A stretch of 64,000 nucleotides of DNA, taken from the IMG/VR virus record IMGVR_UViG_3300009509_000008, positions 1-64,000 of that record; one strand, written 5' to 3'. The notes under the pieces were generated by a model. It was not told where the DNA came from. It saw only the letters and a list, made by a program, of their open reading frames with translations, and ran no database searches. A program made the position numbers and the translations under genes. Positions 51,001-58,470 of the stretch are shown one piece after another (the first letter of the stretch is position 1; every line of letters starts with the position of its first letter). Source of the DNA: a virus.

Positions 51001-51188
51001 AACAGATTCCATTGGATGTGCAGACCGACTGGCTAGCTCGATTGAATCACGAGAACTTGCGGGGTACTATCGTAGATGCGGCCCAGCAAGGCTGGGCAAG
51101 TCAGCTTCATGGCGATCACCCGATCCCTCCGCTGATCTACGGAGCCGAATTCGGGAAGGGAACGAAGGAGAAGCCGTGGGCCTACTAG
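45009..51188 (+). CDS. single-chain fused β-β' multisubunit-type RNA polymerase
   Basis: 2059 residues, one continuous frame. β half (about 1-1000): DPSHFGILDPLHTPES at 381, NMVPFLNSDSPNRSTM, GYNFEDGVVISE at 635, GRHGNKG at 779, NPIGIAGRMNVGQVLE and the KLQHQVDKKMMARS clamp. β' half: NIEPEKSGLFDPRV, VPVMPPAMRP, LVKRDPALHKYNIQAFRP, the catalytic NADFDGD at 1384-1390 (three Asp for Mg), GLSAADYW, zinc cysteines C1701/C1762/C1769/C1772 and trigger-loop QAIGERGTQLAMKAFH (His1809). The β' N-terminal zinc domain is missing. No α, ω or σ gene is seen. It should transcribe phage genes as a DNA-dependent RNA polymerase. Confidence 0.95.
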   Translation: MARLDPREGFDVLKDRVTEAISSNFPQEGRFHTIELEGVQIKDDLDINDIESQKKAKLRGTTFGVPVTATMVLKDKASGKVIEKKTLKVATLPKYTRRHSFIVKGSEYQVDSQWRLKPGIYTRVAQNGELQSRFNFQGKQALDMTFDPKTKVFRMKHGGSKPPLYPILKAVGVDDDTMQAAWGKDILNANKTTPKGKSLNVEKQAVNFAKRLDPRADINSFDDASDVIRSYMEDAELREDVTKLTLGKGFKKITPEVLTRSSKRLLGVARGDEKPDVRDALMFKDLLSVEDFIAERMGEGTKTIQRRIGNNLDRRNTLREIVGPDVFDKPIREFFSKSSLANTPQQTNPLEMLSGQQRTTITGEGGVKDAHKIMEDAKLVDPSHFGILDPLHTPESDKTGVSLHLSTSAVKKGKTVALPLVNVKTGKVELLDPKQINESVIAMPDEGRWKDNRWVPGGRKVKASVPGNEIREVNSKDVKYVMGNTGQMFSIATNMVPFLNSDSPNRSTMAGRHMEQAIPLKNPEAPLVQSDRGDGRSYDEFVGRYASHEAPVAGKVTKVEPGAIHIKGADGKSQKVQIYDNYPLNDKKGVLHSTPKVKVGDQVKSGQLIADSNYTKDGVYAPGTNMRVGYTPWKGYNFEDGVVISETAAQKLTSEHLYKKSLSTKEAQAVGLKKFMANKSTSLTKEQMEKLGDDGIIKPGMKVHKGDTLIAALAERAPTTEAQMLKNLHRSLANPYDNRSITWDEDHEGEVVSISKKGKNIQVHVRTAESMQVGDKLVGRHGNKGIVTRILPDHEMPQTEDGKSLEVVMNPIGIAGRMNVGQVLETAAGKLAEKEGKPYKVQNFGEGDNRTKVEKDLKKAKIADKETIIDPVNNKKIPGVLVGNQYILKLQHQVDKKMMARSRDGYDRNLVPKGGGHHGAQALGSLGIYAMLAHGAKANVREMQTMKSDKAQNDEVWAALQAGEPIPPPQTTFAYKKFESYLKGMGINVEKTGNSLNLMPMTDKQVVEMSNGELKDAGRAIRGYKIGSQRKGNIEPEKSGLFDPRVTGGLDGMKWSHISLKEPIPNPVFERAVKSVAGVRGPQFNRIISGEDGVKDGNIVPRGTKGATFGPQAIGLLLDQVDVKGDLTKLEQKIGTMKEGQPLNEARRKIKYLRALDKLNMSPRDAYMMKNVPVMPPAMRPLSTMQDGSLQFDDLNQLYKDVALLDQQLREQPSYSPESIKAEPRSDLYDRMKALTGMGGTLKDRYKGIANIISGDSPKYGFAQDKLIKRKQDLTMRSTIVPEPSLSLDDIAIPRKAATELYKPFVVREMRVATGMGPLTAKQLLEKDPDHPMVRTALDRVVDERPLLVKRDPALHKYNIQAFRPKLVEGKAIKIHPLVCSGYNADFDGDTMSAYVPMTNEAVDEARKMFPSRILFNPATARVMYSPSHEAQVGLYMKSEVGKNSRLSFNNNEELKKAVTAGKLASNDIATVGKVKTTLDRIELDSALPEKLQGGKLLTDLKYRFTKSEQNDLFGEMARADKNGYAQNIDRMKDMGNMRATHGGFSFGLEDFKVHKNIRDPLLRTADAKAAKLNLDKPQDMEKFVEIYEGAMKKMQSKLKDQAKAGVNPIDKLEVSAGIKGKGYAQLTGAPVLFVDAKGEVVPSPVKKSYSEGLSAADYWASASGGRKGVVQKVQSVSEPGYLTKLMMNSTMDTLISKEDCGTDKGISLGLDEPDIVGRFTTSAVKAGRTTIPENTMLTPEVVNKMRNAKVSRVLVRSPMRCHHAKGVCKKCMGLNENGQLHDLGTNVGVLSAQAIGERGTQLAMKAFHSGGVFEGRTAQEKSIAGGGLDRAMTILHMPKQVKGSAKLATTNGKITAIKKDPAGGYNVVIGDQTHYVPADRNILTKVRKGATVKKGDPITSGPINPHELLPLTNMNKVQGYLASELHSIYAPEGIRRRNSEVVVRALSDVTKIENPGDNEDFIVGDFAPTSVINEWNKKNRKQGRLPVRHTPVLKGVKQIPLDVQTDWLARLNHENLRGTIVDAAQQGWASQLHGDHPIPPLIYGAEFGKGTKEKPWAY

Positions 51189-51198
51189 GAGAGTGATC

Positions 51199-51627
51199 AT
51201 GGACGACAGGGACTATCGGTTGGCGATGTACCAATCCTTCTTCGATGAGCTCGCCTCGATCGAGAAGAACGCTATGCTCCAGAAAGAGGCCGTCGGTGGC
51301 TGGGGAGCAGTAACGGGCGCTCTCGGTAAGGCCAGAAAGTTCATCGGCGAGGGCGTGGGTCAGTGGAGAAAGACTGGCCTTGGCGGTGGACTCCAGACTC
51401 TGAGAGAGACTGGCCAACGAGCCGCAGGGGCAGCGCCCGAGGGAGCCGGCATGTTCCAGAGGGCTGGGCATGCGTTGTTCGGCTCCAAGGGAGGGGCGCC
51501 CGGCATCCTGCAGACCCAGATGGGACAGACTGCTGCAGCGGGACTTGGTGCGGCTGGCCTAGGCGCCGGAGCACTCGGCGGCGGAGCTCTCGCCCTGCGT
51601 GGTATGAGAGGACAGCAGCAGCAATGA
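51199..51627 (+). CDS. EKxA-tagged glycine-rich virion protein
   Basis: 142 residues from the ATG after AGGAGAGTG. The tag is FFDELASIEKNAMLQKEA (residues 14-31), apparently two overlapping K-x-A sites. The rest is Gly/Ala-rich with a C-terminal hydrophobic glycine zipper (GLGAAGLGAGALGGGALAL) and polyglutamine end. It starts 10 bases after the RNA polymerase stop. A packaged membrane-active ejection protein is the inferred role. Confidence 0.65.
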   Translation: MDDRDYRLAMYQSFFDELASIEKNAMLQKEAVGGWGAVTGALGKARKFIGEGVGQWRKTGLGGGLQTLRETGQRAAGAAPEGAGMFQRAGHALFGSKGGAPGILQTQMGQTAAAGLGAAGLGAGALGGGALALRGMRGQQQQ

Positions 51628-52151
51628 ACGCCTACCAGAGGGCCATGTACGAGGGGTTCTTCGAGGAGCTTCTTGATATGCAGAAGGTAGCTATGGACCA
51701 CGGCCGCCTTCCGCCAACCATGATCCTCAAGCTGGCTGACTTTGCTCCTGGCGTCTCGGGGCCTGCTCTTGACTATGCCAGAGGTCTCGGAGCGAAGTCG
51801 GTGATGGATCTGGATGACAAGCAGCTGGTAGAGTTCAGCCGCAGAATGGGGCTCAACCAAGAAGCAATCGAGACGGCAATGCCCTCTGCCGCAAAGCTTC
51901 CTGGAGGGTCGCAGGCTCCGTCGTTGCCAAAGACTGTGGTAACGTCCGGTACCATGGTTGGTGGAGCTCCTGGCACCGCAGCGAAGGCTGGCTTCTTCAA
52001 GCGAATGGGCACTCGTATGAGAAGCATGAGCCCTAACCTTCGTCGGTTCGGAGGTGCGGCAGCCCTACTTGGCGGAGGCGGACTTGCGCTTGGAGGCGCA
52101 GCAGCGCTGGCAAAGAGCAGACGACAACCCCCACTTCCGCAGGCGGCCTGA
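51624..52151 (+). CDS. EKxA-tagged virion protein
   Basis: 175 residues; ATGA overlap with the preceding gene fixes the start. Tag FFEELLDMQKVA (12-23), preceded by the same NAYQRAMYEG-like aromatic start as the upstream paralogue (LAMYQS). A helical middle follows, then a Gly/Ala-rich hydrophobic segment (GGAAALLGGGGLALGGAAAL) and a basic end. Immediately upstream of the baseplate spike gene. Probable minor virion or ejection protein. Confidence 0.65.
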   Translation: MNAYQRAMYEGFFEELLDMQKVAMDHGRLPPTMILKLADFAPGVSGPALDYARGLGAKSVMDLDDKQLVEFSRRMGLNQEAIETAMPSAAKLPGGSQAPSLPKTVVTSGTMVGGAPGTAAKAGFFKRMGTRMRSMSPNLRRFGGAAALLGGGGLALGGAAALAKSRRQPPLPQAA

Positions 52152-52154
52152 TCA

Positions 52155-53339
52155 ATGCCAAGACCTCAGGGCAGCTCGAACATCAGGACCGGCCTTGGCA
52201 CTGTTGTCATTGAAGAGGGCCGGATCATCAACGTGGATATGGCCCACTGGACTGCCGATGTGCTGACCAAGAACTCACAACGTCAGCTCATAGACATGCA
52301 GTGGGCCAACCCATACTTCCACTTTGCTGGTGGGGAGGGCATCTACGTTATGCCTGAGGTCGGGGCTAGGGTTCAGGTGTGCATGCCGAGCGATAGCGCA
52401 CCGTTCATAATGTGCTTCCTCACAGCGTTCGAGCGAGAATCCACAAATGCTCCCGACACGACTGGTGGTGCGCAGGCCAGCCTACAGCCAGACGATGCCG
52501 AGGGGGAGGGCGGGGTGCCCCGTGAGGTCACGTATAGGTCGGGCCGTCCGAAGATGGAGCAGGGCGATATCATGCTGCGCACCAGGGATGGAAGCAGCGT
52601 GTGGCTTCATCGTGGTGGTGTTGTAGAGATTGGATCAACGCTCGTCTCTCGTAGATTCTACATCCCGCTGCTCAACTACATCAGAGATATCTGTGAGAAC
52701 TACGAGCTCAAGAGCCTTGCTGGAGAGATGAGCTGGACTGTAGCTAGGTCTGATCAGAATGCCAGTGGCGACGCAGAGGCGGTATTCACGCTTGCCTCGA
52801 GGAACTTCGCTCAAGATGAATTCGCCTCGGTGTTCTTGCAGATTGGCCACGTAGATGATTCCAACCACCTCAAGCTCACGGTTGCCCCAAACAAGATCAA
52901 TCCTGTGAGCGGAGAGGTGGACGGAGACCCAGTCTTCAGCCTCGAGCTCGACAAGGATGGAAACCTGACCACAACCATCGCAAAGGACGTCGAGACTACC
53001 GTCAGCGGTGAGCTGACTGAAACGGTGGAGGGGAGCGTTACCCAGGAGTTCAACAGTGATCACAAACTCACTGTTGGAGGAAGTCAGGAGGTCGAGGTGT
53101 CGTCTACGCACAAGCTGAAGGCGACATCAAGTACCGAGGAATTATCCGCTGGGAAGACGTTTGATTGTCAGAGCGTCAAGGCCGGCGCCGGCGCCATCTT
53201 TCCTGTGGTGATCATGTCACCAGCCATGATGGCCTACGTGATGTTCCACACACATCCGTCGCCCGCTGGACCGACTGGTCCTCCGAACGGTCCACCTCCG
53301 CAAGATGCGATAACTTCTAGCAAATTGAAGGCGGAGTGA
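52155..53339 (+). CDS. gpV/gp5-like baseplate spike protein
   Basis: 394 residues. An N-terminal OB-fold-like domain (about 10-95: GTVVIEEGRIINVDMAHWTA then GGEGIYVMPEVGARVQVCMP) is typical of tail spike hubs. The middle has GDIMLRTRDGSSVWLHRGGV and later strand repeats (NLTTTIAKDVETTVSGELTE, GSVTQEFNSDHKLTVGG) that suggest the triple-stranded β-helix. The C-terminus holds MFHTHPSPAGPTGPP, a common ending of these spikes. It would puncture the outer membrane and points to a contractile-type baseplate, though some siphophages have similar hubs. Confidence 0.82.
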   Translation: MPRPQGSSNIRTGLGTVVIEEGRIINVDMAHWTADVLTKNSQRQLIDMQWANPYFHFAGGEGIYVMPEVGARVQVCMPSDSAPFIMCFLTAFERESTNAPDTTGGAQASLQPDDAEGEGGVPREVTYRSGRPKMEQGDIMLRTRDGSSVWLHRGGVVEIGSTLVSRRFYIPLLNYIRDICENYELKSLAGEMSWTVARSDQNASGDAEAVFTLASRNFAQDEFASVFLQIGHVDDSNHLKLTVAPNKINPVSGEVDGDPVFSLELDKDGNLTTTIAKDVETTVSGELTETVEGSVTQEFNSDHKLTVGGSQEVEVSSTHKLKATSSTEELSAGKTFDCQSVKAGAGAIFPVVIMSPAMMAYVMFHTHPSPAGPTGPPNGPPPQDAITSSKLKAE

Positions 53340-53626
53340 TGGCACTAGACGCAGCAACACTGGCTACGATCATTACCGTAAAGTACAAGGCGAAGATGAG
53401 AGCAGCCTTCCCTGATGAGCTAAAGGGAGGTACTGTAACTCAGATCCCAAAAGAGGACGGTAGTGTAGAATATAACCTAGAGGAGCAGAGAGGCCCGATC
53501 GAGATCGACGAGGAGGGCTTCATGCCGTTGGCCGAGGCGATAGCTGAGGCAGTGGTAGAACACTTGAAGGCCAGTGGGACGATCGCAAACATCACCACTG
53601 GAACGAGTACAGGGAGGATCACATGA
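53339..53626 (+). CDS. small baseplate-associated protein
   Basis: 95 residues; ATG in a TGATG overlap after GGCGGAG. The N-terminal helix TLATIITVKYKAKMRAAFP and a C-terminal helix EAIAEAVVEHLKASGTI flank a short β segment; the layout is like small chaperone or cap proteins encoded next to tail spikes. The end overlaps the next start. No catalytic residues and no family recognised. Confidence 0.62.
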   Translation: MALDAATLATIITVKYKAKMRAAFPDELKGGTVTQIPKEDGSVEYNLEEQRGPIEIDEEGFMPLAEAIAEAVVEHLKASGTIANITTGTSTGRIT

Positions 53627-55635
53627 CTCAGCCGCTTTTCATCAGCACTGATTTGAGGTACGAGAAGACGGCTGCGAGTGAGGCGAGGCTCTCAGAGAAC
53701 GCCGACACGTGGCCAGAGGAGCTCATGCAAGAGCTCAACAAGCAGCATCCGTACATGGGAGACTACGACACGTCTCCTGTGATGGTCGAAGTAGACGGCG
53801 ATCGAGGCTATGGGCTCGGCTACTTCGAGGTCCAGAACAAGACAGCCAGAAACGCCCTCGGCCCTGGGGGCGAAGCTCTGAAGTCCATGGAGGGAGTTCA
53901 GGGTATCCGGGTTCCGATCGTCATCAAGGAGAGCACCCTCAAACCACTCGATGTCTTCTTCGCTCCTGACAAGACGGCTCAGCCCCTGAGTGAGGAACGA
54001 CTCCGTGCTGCGCTGTATCGACCTCAGATGTTCGACACCACCGCCCACAAGCCGCCCGGAGTGTCTCTCGTCGACCAGCTCTATCCTCCGAGCTCGGGCA
54101 GCAGGGTGATGGGAGTTGGCTCGGTCATCGAGCACCCCAACATCAAGACGAGCTCGAGGAAGCCCAAGCTCATCATGCCCTCGCTGGCGCACACTATCTC
54201 CAGGAGCGACATCGAGGCGGTGAAGGGGGAGATGAACAAGGAAGCAAACCTTCTGCCAGCGCTCCTCAACAACGAGAACACACTTCCTTTCGTGGAGCTC
54301 CTGTCCAAGGTGGAGCCCACTACGGCGGAAGATGTGGCCAAGGTCGCCTCGAGGTCAATCAAGGCTGACACCATTCAGGTGCGTCGAGCTGGTGAAGTCT
54401 ACATCATCAAAAGAGCGAACTCCCAGATGTTTGCTCCGTCAGAGACAGAGGCAGATCGCTTCACCACAGAAGAGCAGGTTGGCCAGGACATGGTCACCGC
54501 CGCTGATCAGCTTGGGGCCGTTACCGTGTCCACAAACCCTGCGGTTCGTGAGACGGCCGAGGACGAGCGCATCGAGTCGGTGAAGCGCTTCGGGTACTAC
54601 AGGGTCAAGACCTCTGACGGAAAGGAGCTCGTTGGGTGGGTGTTCCCTACCGTCCTCGACTACGACGGGACCTCTCTCCCGATGATGATCTTTACGAATG
54701 GGGCCGTTGGATCGATTCAGCCGGAGATCGTTGGATCGTTCGCCGGCCAGCACACCAACATCATTCGTGGAAAGCCAGAAGGTCATGGATTCTTTTACCG
54801 TGTTACCGACAACGGCAGCGTGGTTGCCTTCATCCCCTCTGAATGCAAAGGCGCTTTCCGTGATGAGAGCGGCATGGGATATGTGGTCGAGTCTCTTGGC
54901 GGAGACTTCGTCGGTCGTGTGCGTCCCGTGCCAGGATTCGAGGGTATCCAGGAGATCGGAGAAGGAGAAGTCGCTATCCCCGGCGATGTGAGGTGGGCTC
55001 CACTCGAAGAGGGGGTTGACCTCATGGACGATCCGGAGGTCTTTGCGAAGACTGCCGAGTTGAAGCATCACCGTAATACCGTCCGAATCATCTCAGACGG
55101 GAGCGTGTGGAGCTTCCAAGGTCCCCCTCTACGAAAGCTCGCAGCCGATCAAACGAGCAGCCTCAACGCTGCCGATGCGCACTTCCTAGCTGTCACCCTC
55201 GGCATGGAGTCGAGCTTCGCTGCGGGCGAACTCATCAAGGCGGCCAGGAAGGGTGAGGCCTTTGTTCGTGGGTGCCGTGAGATCAACACTCCGAGAGAGA
55301 AGATGGCTGAGGCTATGACCGAGGCCCAGAAGCTCATGAAGTTGGTCCCAAAGAAGCACCTCCTTTGGAAGGAGGCAGCCTCTCTCCAGGACGTAACAAC
55401 CGTGGACAAGGTTCTCTCGATTGGGTTCATCAATCCGGAGAACATCCAGATGTTCGTCGAGTTCATTCCGGACTTCGAGGAGACCATCCAGAATCTGGCA
55501 CAGCTTCTGATGGCTACACGGATGGGCATGCCAGACCTTCCGGAGACGGCGATCAAGAACTCGATGGAACGTCTCGATGAGGTACTCGGCGGGCTAAAGA
55601 AGCTCGTGTACCGCACGGAAGTACCAGAAGCGTGA
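53623..55635 (+). CDS. large tagged virion protein of unknown fold
   Basis: 670 residues; ATGA overlap. The N-terminus LRYEKTAASEARLSENA carries an EKTA tag (14-17); further K-x-A sites appear (MNKEANLLPALL, FAKTAELKHH, LWKEAASLQD), sometimes near apparent domain borders. β-rich middle (YGLGYFEVQNK, IQVRRAGEVYIIKRA, FGYYRVKTSDGKELVGWVFP) and helical C-terminus. No known family. It may be a processed internal head protein or a large baseplate wedge-like component. Confidence 0.65.
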   Translation: MTQPLFISTDLRYEKTAASEARLSENADTWPEELMQELNKQHPYMGDYDTSPVMVEVDGDRGYGLGYFEVQNKTARNALGPGGEALKSMEGVQGIRVPIVIKESTLKPLDVFFAPDKTAQPLSEERLRAALYRPQMFDTTAHKPPGVSLVDQLYPPSSGSRVMGVGSVIEHPNIKTSSRKPKLIMPSLAHTISRSDIEAVKGEMNKEANLLPALLNNENTLPFVELLSKVEPTTAEDVAKVASRSIKADTIQVRRAGEVYIIKRANSQMFAPSETEADRFTTEEQVGQDMVTAADQLGAVTVSTNPAVRETAEDERIESVKRFGYYRVKTSDGKELVGWVFPTVLDYDGTSLPMMIFTNGAVGSIQPEIVGSFAGQHTNIIRGKPEGHGFFYRVTDNGSVVAFIPSECKGAFRDESGMGYVVESLGGDFVGRVRPVPGFEGIQEIGEGEVAIPGDVRWAPLEEGVDLMDDPEVFAKTAELKHHRNTVRIISDGSVWSFQGPPLRKLAADQTSSLNAADAHFLAVTLGMESSFAAGELIKAARKGEAFVRGCREINTPREKMAEAMTEAQKLMKLVPKKHLLWKEAASLQDVTTVDKVLSIGFINPENIQMFVEFIPDFEETIQNLAQLLMATRMGMPDLPETAIKNSMERLDEVLGGLKKLVYRTEVPEA

Positions 55636-56552
55636 CGGAAGACCTTGCCATCGTAGCTGCTGGAACTGTTCCAACTCGGGTACGGGATGAGAGCCCCGCC
55701 AAGTACTGGATCAAATTTCTTCTATCCCGAGGCAACCACACGTGCGACGACATAGACGTGCTGCTCACAACCATACAGCTGGGCGGGGTAGACGCCGACT
55801 ACATCAGAGCTGTCAAGGCTCGTATGGATCCTCCAACAGACTTCCAGCCGACAAACCTCCAGCATAGGGCTAGCCAACAGTTCCTTCGTGACGAGGAGAT
55901 CTACGAGGCGTGGCACAGGACCGCCGCATTCAATGAAGCGTTCGACATACTCGGTATGGGGGAGGTCAGGGCGCTCGTCGAGACCTACATCCTCTCTCCC
56001 CTCCGTACGTACCAGGCTGTGAAGAAGATTCGTGCGAAGACCGGCGTGAGCATCAGCGACAAGGCATACGATATATTTGAGCACTACTGGTGGAACAGAT
56101 CACTCATGAGTGGCGCCGAGTGGGGCGACTACATCATGCGAAGAGATGTTGCCCACCAGGAGTGGTTGCAGCTGGCTGTGCACACGCAGGGTGCGTCAGG
56201 CGCCCAGATGATCATGTGGAAGACGGGCAACCAGGCTCGTGTCCACGTTGACTCTGGTCGCATCTTCAAAGACATGCGAGACGTAGCTTACCTGTGTTTC
56301 ATGCAGAGAGCCCAAGACTTTCCGTCGGTCGAGCACTCGAAGGCCCTGCTGAACTACGCCAGAACAGCTGCTCTGGCTCAGCAGCAACTCGACGCAAGCT
56401 CCAACGCAATGCTAGACATCGTTGAGCACTTCAACCAGTTCAAGATGAGACGGGTTGAGGTGAAGACCCCTTCTATCCAGCAGCTTACGAAGGGCAACTA
56501 CTCCGAAGCTGAAGACCACGCTGGAGACAAAGAGAAGCTCGGAGATTACTGA
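55632..56552 (+). CDS. hypothetical virion-operon protein
   Basis: 306 residues; GTG start overlapping the previous stop (GTGACG). Strongly helical with many Trp/Tyr (IFEHYWWNRSLMSGAEWGDY, EIYEAWHRTAAFNEAFDILG). A segment GNHTCDDIDVLLTTIQLGG could be a DNA-binding helix pair, and LSPLRTYQAVKKIRAKTGVS looks like a helix-turn-helix. It is the penultimate plus gene before an accessory cassette and the large terminase. A small-terminase role is possible from position only. Confidence 0.62.
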   Translation: MTEDLAIVAAGTVPTRVRDESPAKYWIKFLLSRGNHTCDDIDVLLTTIQLGGVDADYIRAVKARMDPPTDFQPTNLQHRASQQFLRDEEIYEAWHRTAAFNEAFDILGMGEVRALVETYILSPLRTYQAVKKIRAKTGVSISDKAYDIFEHYWWNRSLMSGAEWGDYIMRRDVAHQEWLQLAVHTQGASGAQMIMWKTGNQARVHVDSGRIFKDMRDVAYLCFMQRAQDFPSVEHSKALLNYARTAALAQQQLDASSNAMLDIVEHFNQFKMRRVEVKTPSIQQLTKGNYSEAEDHAGDKEKLGDY

Positions 56553-56563
56553 GGAGACTGGTG

Positions 56564-57022
56564 ATGGAAAACAAGCCACACGTCAGCGAGGATCGGAAGA
56601 AAGAGCTCTTCCGAAAGATGGGCATAGACGAAGTCGGTGGAACGGCAGCGGTAGATCTCAAGGTGTTTGAGATCGGTCACCTTCACACGGAGTATATCTG
56701 TGATGAGGGTGACCTGCTCATGCACTTCTTCTGGAGAAAGCCGCCACCGAAGGGAGCACCACCGGTCCGTGACCCAGGAAACGGAATGCCGCTGCAGGAC
56801 AACTATGCTCCGTGGCCTCACGGATTCCGAGAGAGGCTGTGGTCTAGCACACTCGAGACGTTCAAGCTCATGGATGAGAAGCATCGAGTCGAGCTCGAGT
56901 GGATCTCTGAGTTCCAGAGCTGGTGTGTCTTCGTCAGAGGCGTCGCCAAGATCATCACCCCTCCTCAGCCCATGCTCGTCAAGCTTGCTACAGAGTCTAT
57001 TGGACCAGAGCTCGATAACTAG
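56564..57022 (+). CDS. hypothetical 152-aa protein
   Basis: ATG after GGAGACTGGTG. Mixed α/β with Trp-rich C-terminal half (YAPWPHGFRERLWSSTLETF, VELEWISEFQSWCVFVRG). No known family. It ends the plus operon that begins with RNA polymerase and faces the convergent minus-strand cassette across a terminator hairpin. Probably a structural or assembly protein, but nothing in the sequence proves it. Confidence 0.62.
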   Translation: MENKPHVSEDRKKELFRKMGIDEVGGTAAVDLKVFEIGHLHTEYICDEGDLLMHFFWRKPPPKGAPPVRDPGNGMPLQDNYAPWPHGFRERLWSSTLETFKLMDEKHRVELEWISEFQSWCVFVRGVAKIITPPQPMLVKLATESIGPELDN

Positions 57023-57032
57023 CTAAGAAGAA

Positions 57033-57060
57033 TGCCAGGTGGTGGGACTTAGTCCTGGCA
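57033..57060 (-). terminator. intrinsic terminator between convergent genes
   Basis: TGCCAGG (57033-57039) and CCTGGCA (57054-57060) form a perfect 7-bp stem with a 14-base loop. Read on the minus strand it is followed by TTCTTCTTAG. It overlaps the end of the 72-aa zinc gene and lies 11 bases after the stop of the plus-strand gene. Confidence 0.6.
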
Positions 57061-57267
57061 GGGATGCTCGGCCGGCTGGCAGTTGAGCTCTCTCAACCGG
57101 CCTTGCAGGTGGTAGTCATCGATCATCCCAACCACTCGGGACGATGACGTGCTGAGGTAGGCTCCGCACTCCGGGCAGCGGTACTCCTTCTTTCCGAGAG
57201 CCATGTGGAGCATCTGCCCGTCGTTCGGACAGTTCTCTGGCTCATATTGGTACGTTGAGTTCTCCAT
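57049..57267 (-). CDS. 72-aa zinc-ribbon protein
   Basis: Starts at an ATG inside the end of the upstream gene (26-base overlap), with GGAGGAG about 12 bases upstream. The knuckles NCPNDG and YRCPECGAYLS give a zinc site; a helical C-terminus has two more cysteines (ELNCQPAEHPCQD). Small zinc proteins of this kind often bind nucleic acid or polymerase; the role here is unknown. Last gene of a three-gene minus unit next to the terminase. Confidence 0.62.
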   Translation of the reverse strand: MENSTYQYEPENCPNDGQMLHMALGKKEYRCPECGAYLSTSSSRVVGMIDDYHLQGRLRELNCQPAEHPCQD

Positions 57268-57580
57268 CGTCTGTGGGCTCCTCCTTTGTGGCCCGTAGAG
57301 CCAAGACGAACCCACTGGGATCGGCACGGAGATGGATCAACTCGTGCGTACCAGCGGCCTTCACCTCGGCCTTGAGTGTTTTGTAGATCAGCTTGAATAG
57401 TTTCTCAGGTTGGTGGTGCGGCTGGAGCTCCACCCGAATGGAGTAGAGCTCGAGCTCTTCCGGACTGAACTCAAGCTCGTGCTTCATACAGCACCAGCCT
57501 TTACTCCGAGAGGTCAACTCGGAGCGCACCACCAAACTGAGCCGTCGAACGACGGCTTCAAGATCAAGCGACTTTGACAT
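57242..57580 (-). CDS. hypothetical 112-aa protein
   Basis: ATG after GGCGGAGAAGG; a longer frame begins in the upstream gene with Trp/Arg-rich, unlikely sequence. Two α/β halves (KSLDLEAVVRRLSLVVRSEL and LELYSIRVELQPHHQPEKLF, then THELIHLRADPSGFVLALRA). No metal or catalytic motif. Overlaps both neighbours, so the three genes are translationally linked. No family recognised. Confidence 0.58.
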   Translation of the reverse strand: MSKSLDLEAVVRRLSLVVRSELTSRSKGWCCMKHELEFSPEELELYSIRVELQPHHQPEKLFKLIYKTLKAEVKAAGTHELIHLRADPSGFVLALRATKEEPTDDGELNVPI

Positions 57581-58433
57581 CCTTCTCCGCCACCAGATCC
57601 ACACCCAGACCACTGCCGACTATTCGGTCTCGGATTGCCATTGGAATTGACATTCCGATTCGGAACTTGTCTTGGTAGTCGAGTGGAACCCATGGTTCCT
57701 CCTGCGTATAGAGGATCATATTCGACACCGTCCGTTCGAGGTCCTCGATGTGCACGGACAGCGCCGAGCACAGGTCTCGTATAGGTGTGTCCCTCCTGGG
57801 CTCACCCTCTTTCGGTGGCGGATCAGTGTCGCCCTCGAAGCGTACGTTTCGCTCCCACGATCCCCGCTTGTTCCACTTCGCAATGTCAAAGACCACCGGC
57901 CGTACTGGCCTGTTTGCCGTTCGGCCATCCCTGGTCTGAACCGTGATGAAGTTCGGAGGGACTAGCCATCCGGCGGCTGACGTGCCTTCGATGAGCAACA
58001 GCAGGTTCAGGTCTTCTCCCGCTCGCTTCTCACTCTGCTCATCAAGCGAGATCCATCTGGCACCATGGAACGTCATGGCTGCGTTGAATCTTCTGTCCTG
58101 CATAAAATCACAGAGCTGCATCATATGATCTGCTCTGCGAATAGATCCCCTGGGCAGCTCGTTATCTTCCAGGTCGCCGAAGAGCCAGGTCGCCAGCTCG
58201 ATTCTGGCCTTCTTCTCTGTCTCGTCATTGATCTGTTTAGCCGATCTTGTTTCTTTCACTCCTTTCTCCTCCATCTCTTGTCGCTCCTCAGCGAGGATGG
58301 AGAGCTTGAGATAGGTCAAGTTGATCTTGACCCATATCGGTGTCTCGTCGAATCGTTTTGCCAAACCATTCAACTTACTGATTGTTACGGACTTTGTTTT
58401 TACCCCCTCGATCGGGGTACCTTTTTCACCCAC
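57564..58433 (-). CDS. hypothetical 289-aa protein
   Basis: GTG start five bases after AGGAGG; a GCTATAAG motif lies 37 bases further upstream. Helical N-terminal half with basic and acidic stretches (ILAEERQEMEEKGVKETRSA) and a second half mixing β strands and helices (PVVFDIAKWNKRGSWERNVR, LCSALSVHIEDLERTVSNMI). No family recognised. As first gene of a promoter-led accessory unit beside the terminase it could be regulatory or host-directed. Confidence 0.62.
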   Translation of the reverse strand: MGEKGTPIEGVKTKSVTISKLNGLAKRFDETPIWVKINLTYLKLSILAEERQEMEEKGVKETRSAKQINDETEKKARIELATWLFGDLEDNELPRGSIRRADHMMQLCDFMQDRRFNAAMTFHGARWISLDEQSEKRAGEDLNLLLLIEGTSAAGWLVPPNFITVQTRDGRTANRPVRPVVFDIAKWNKRGSWERNVRFEGDTDPPPKEGEPRRDTPIRDLCSALSVHIEDLERTVSNMILYTQEEPWVPLDYQDKFRIGMSIPMAIRDRIVGSGLGVDLVAEKDVKVA

Positions 58434-58470
58434 AGTGACCTCCTGGCTAAGGGTGATCTCCTCTAGAGCA

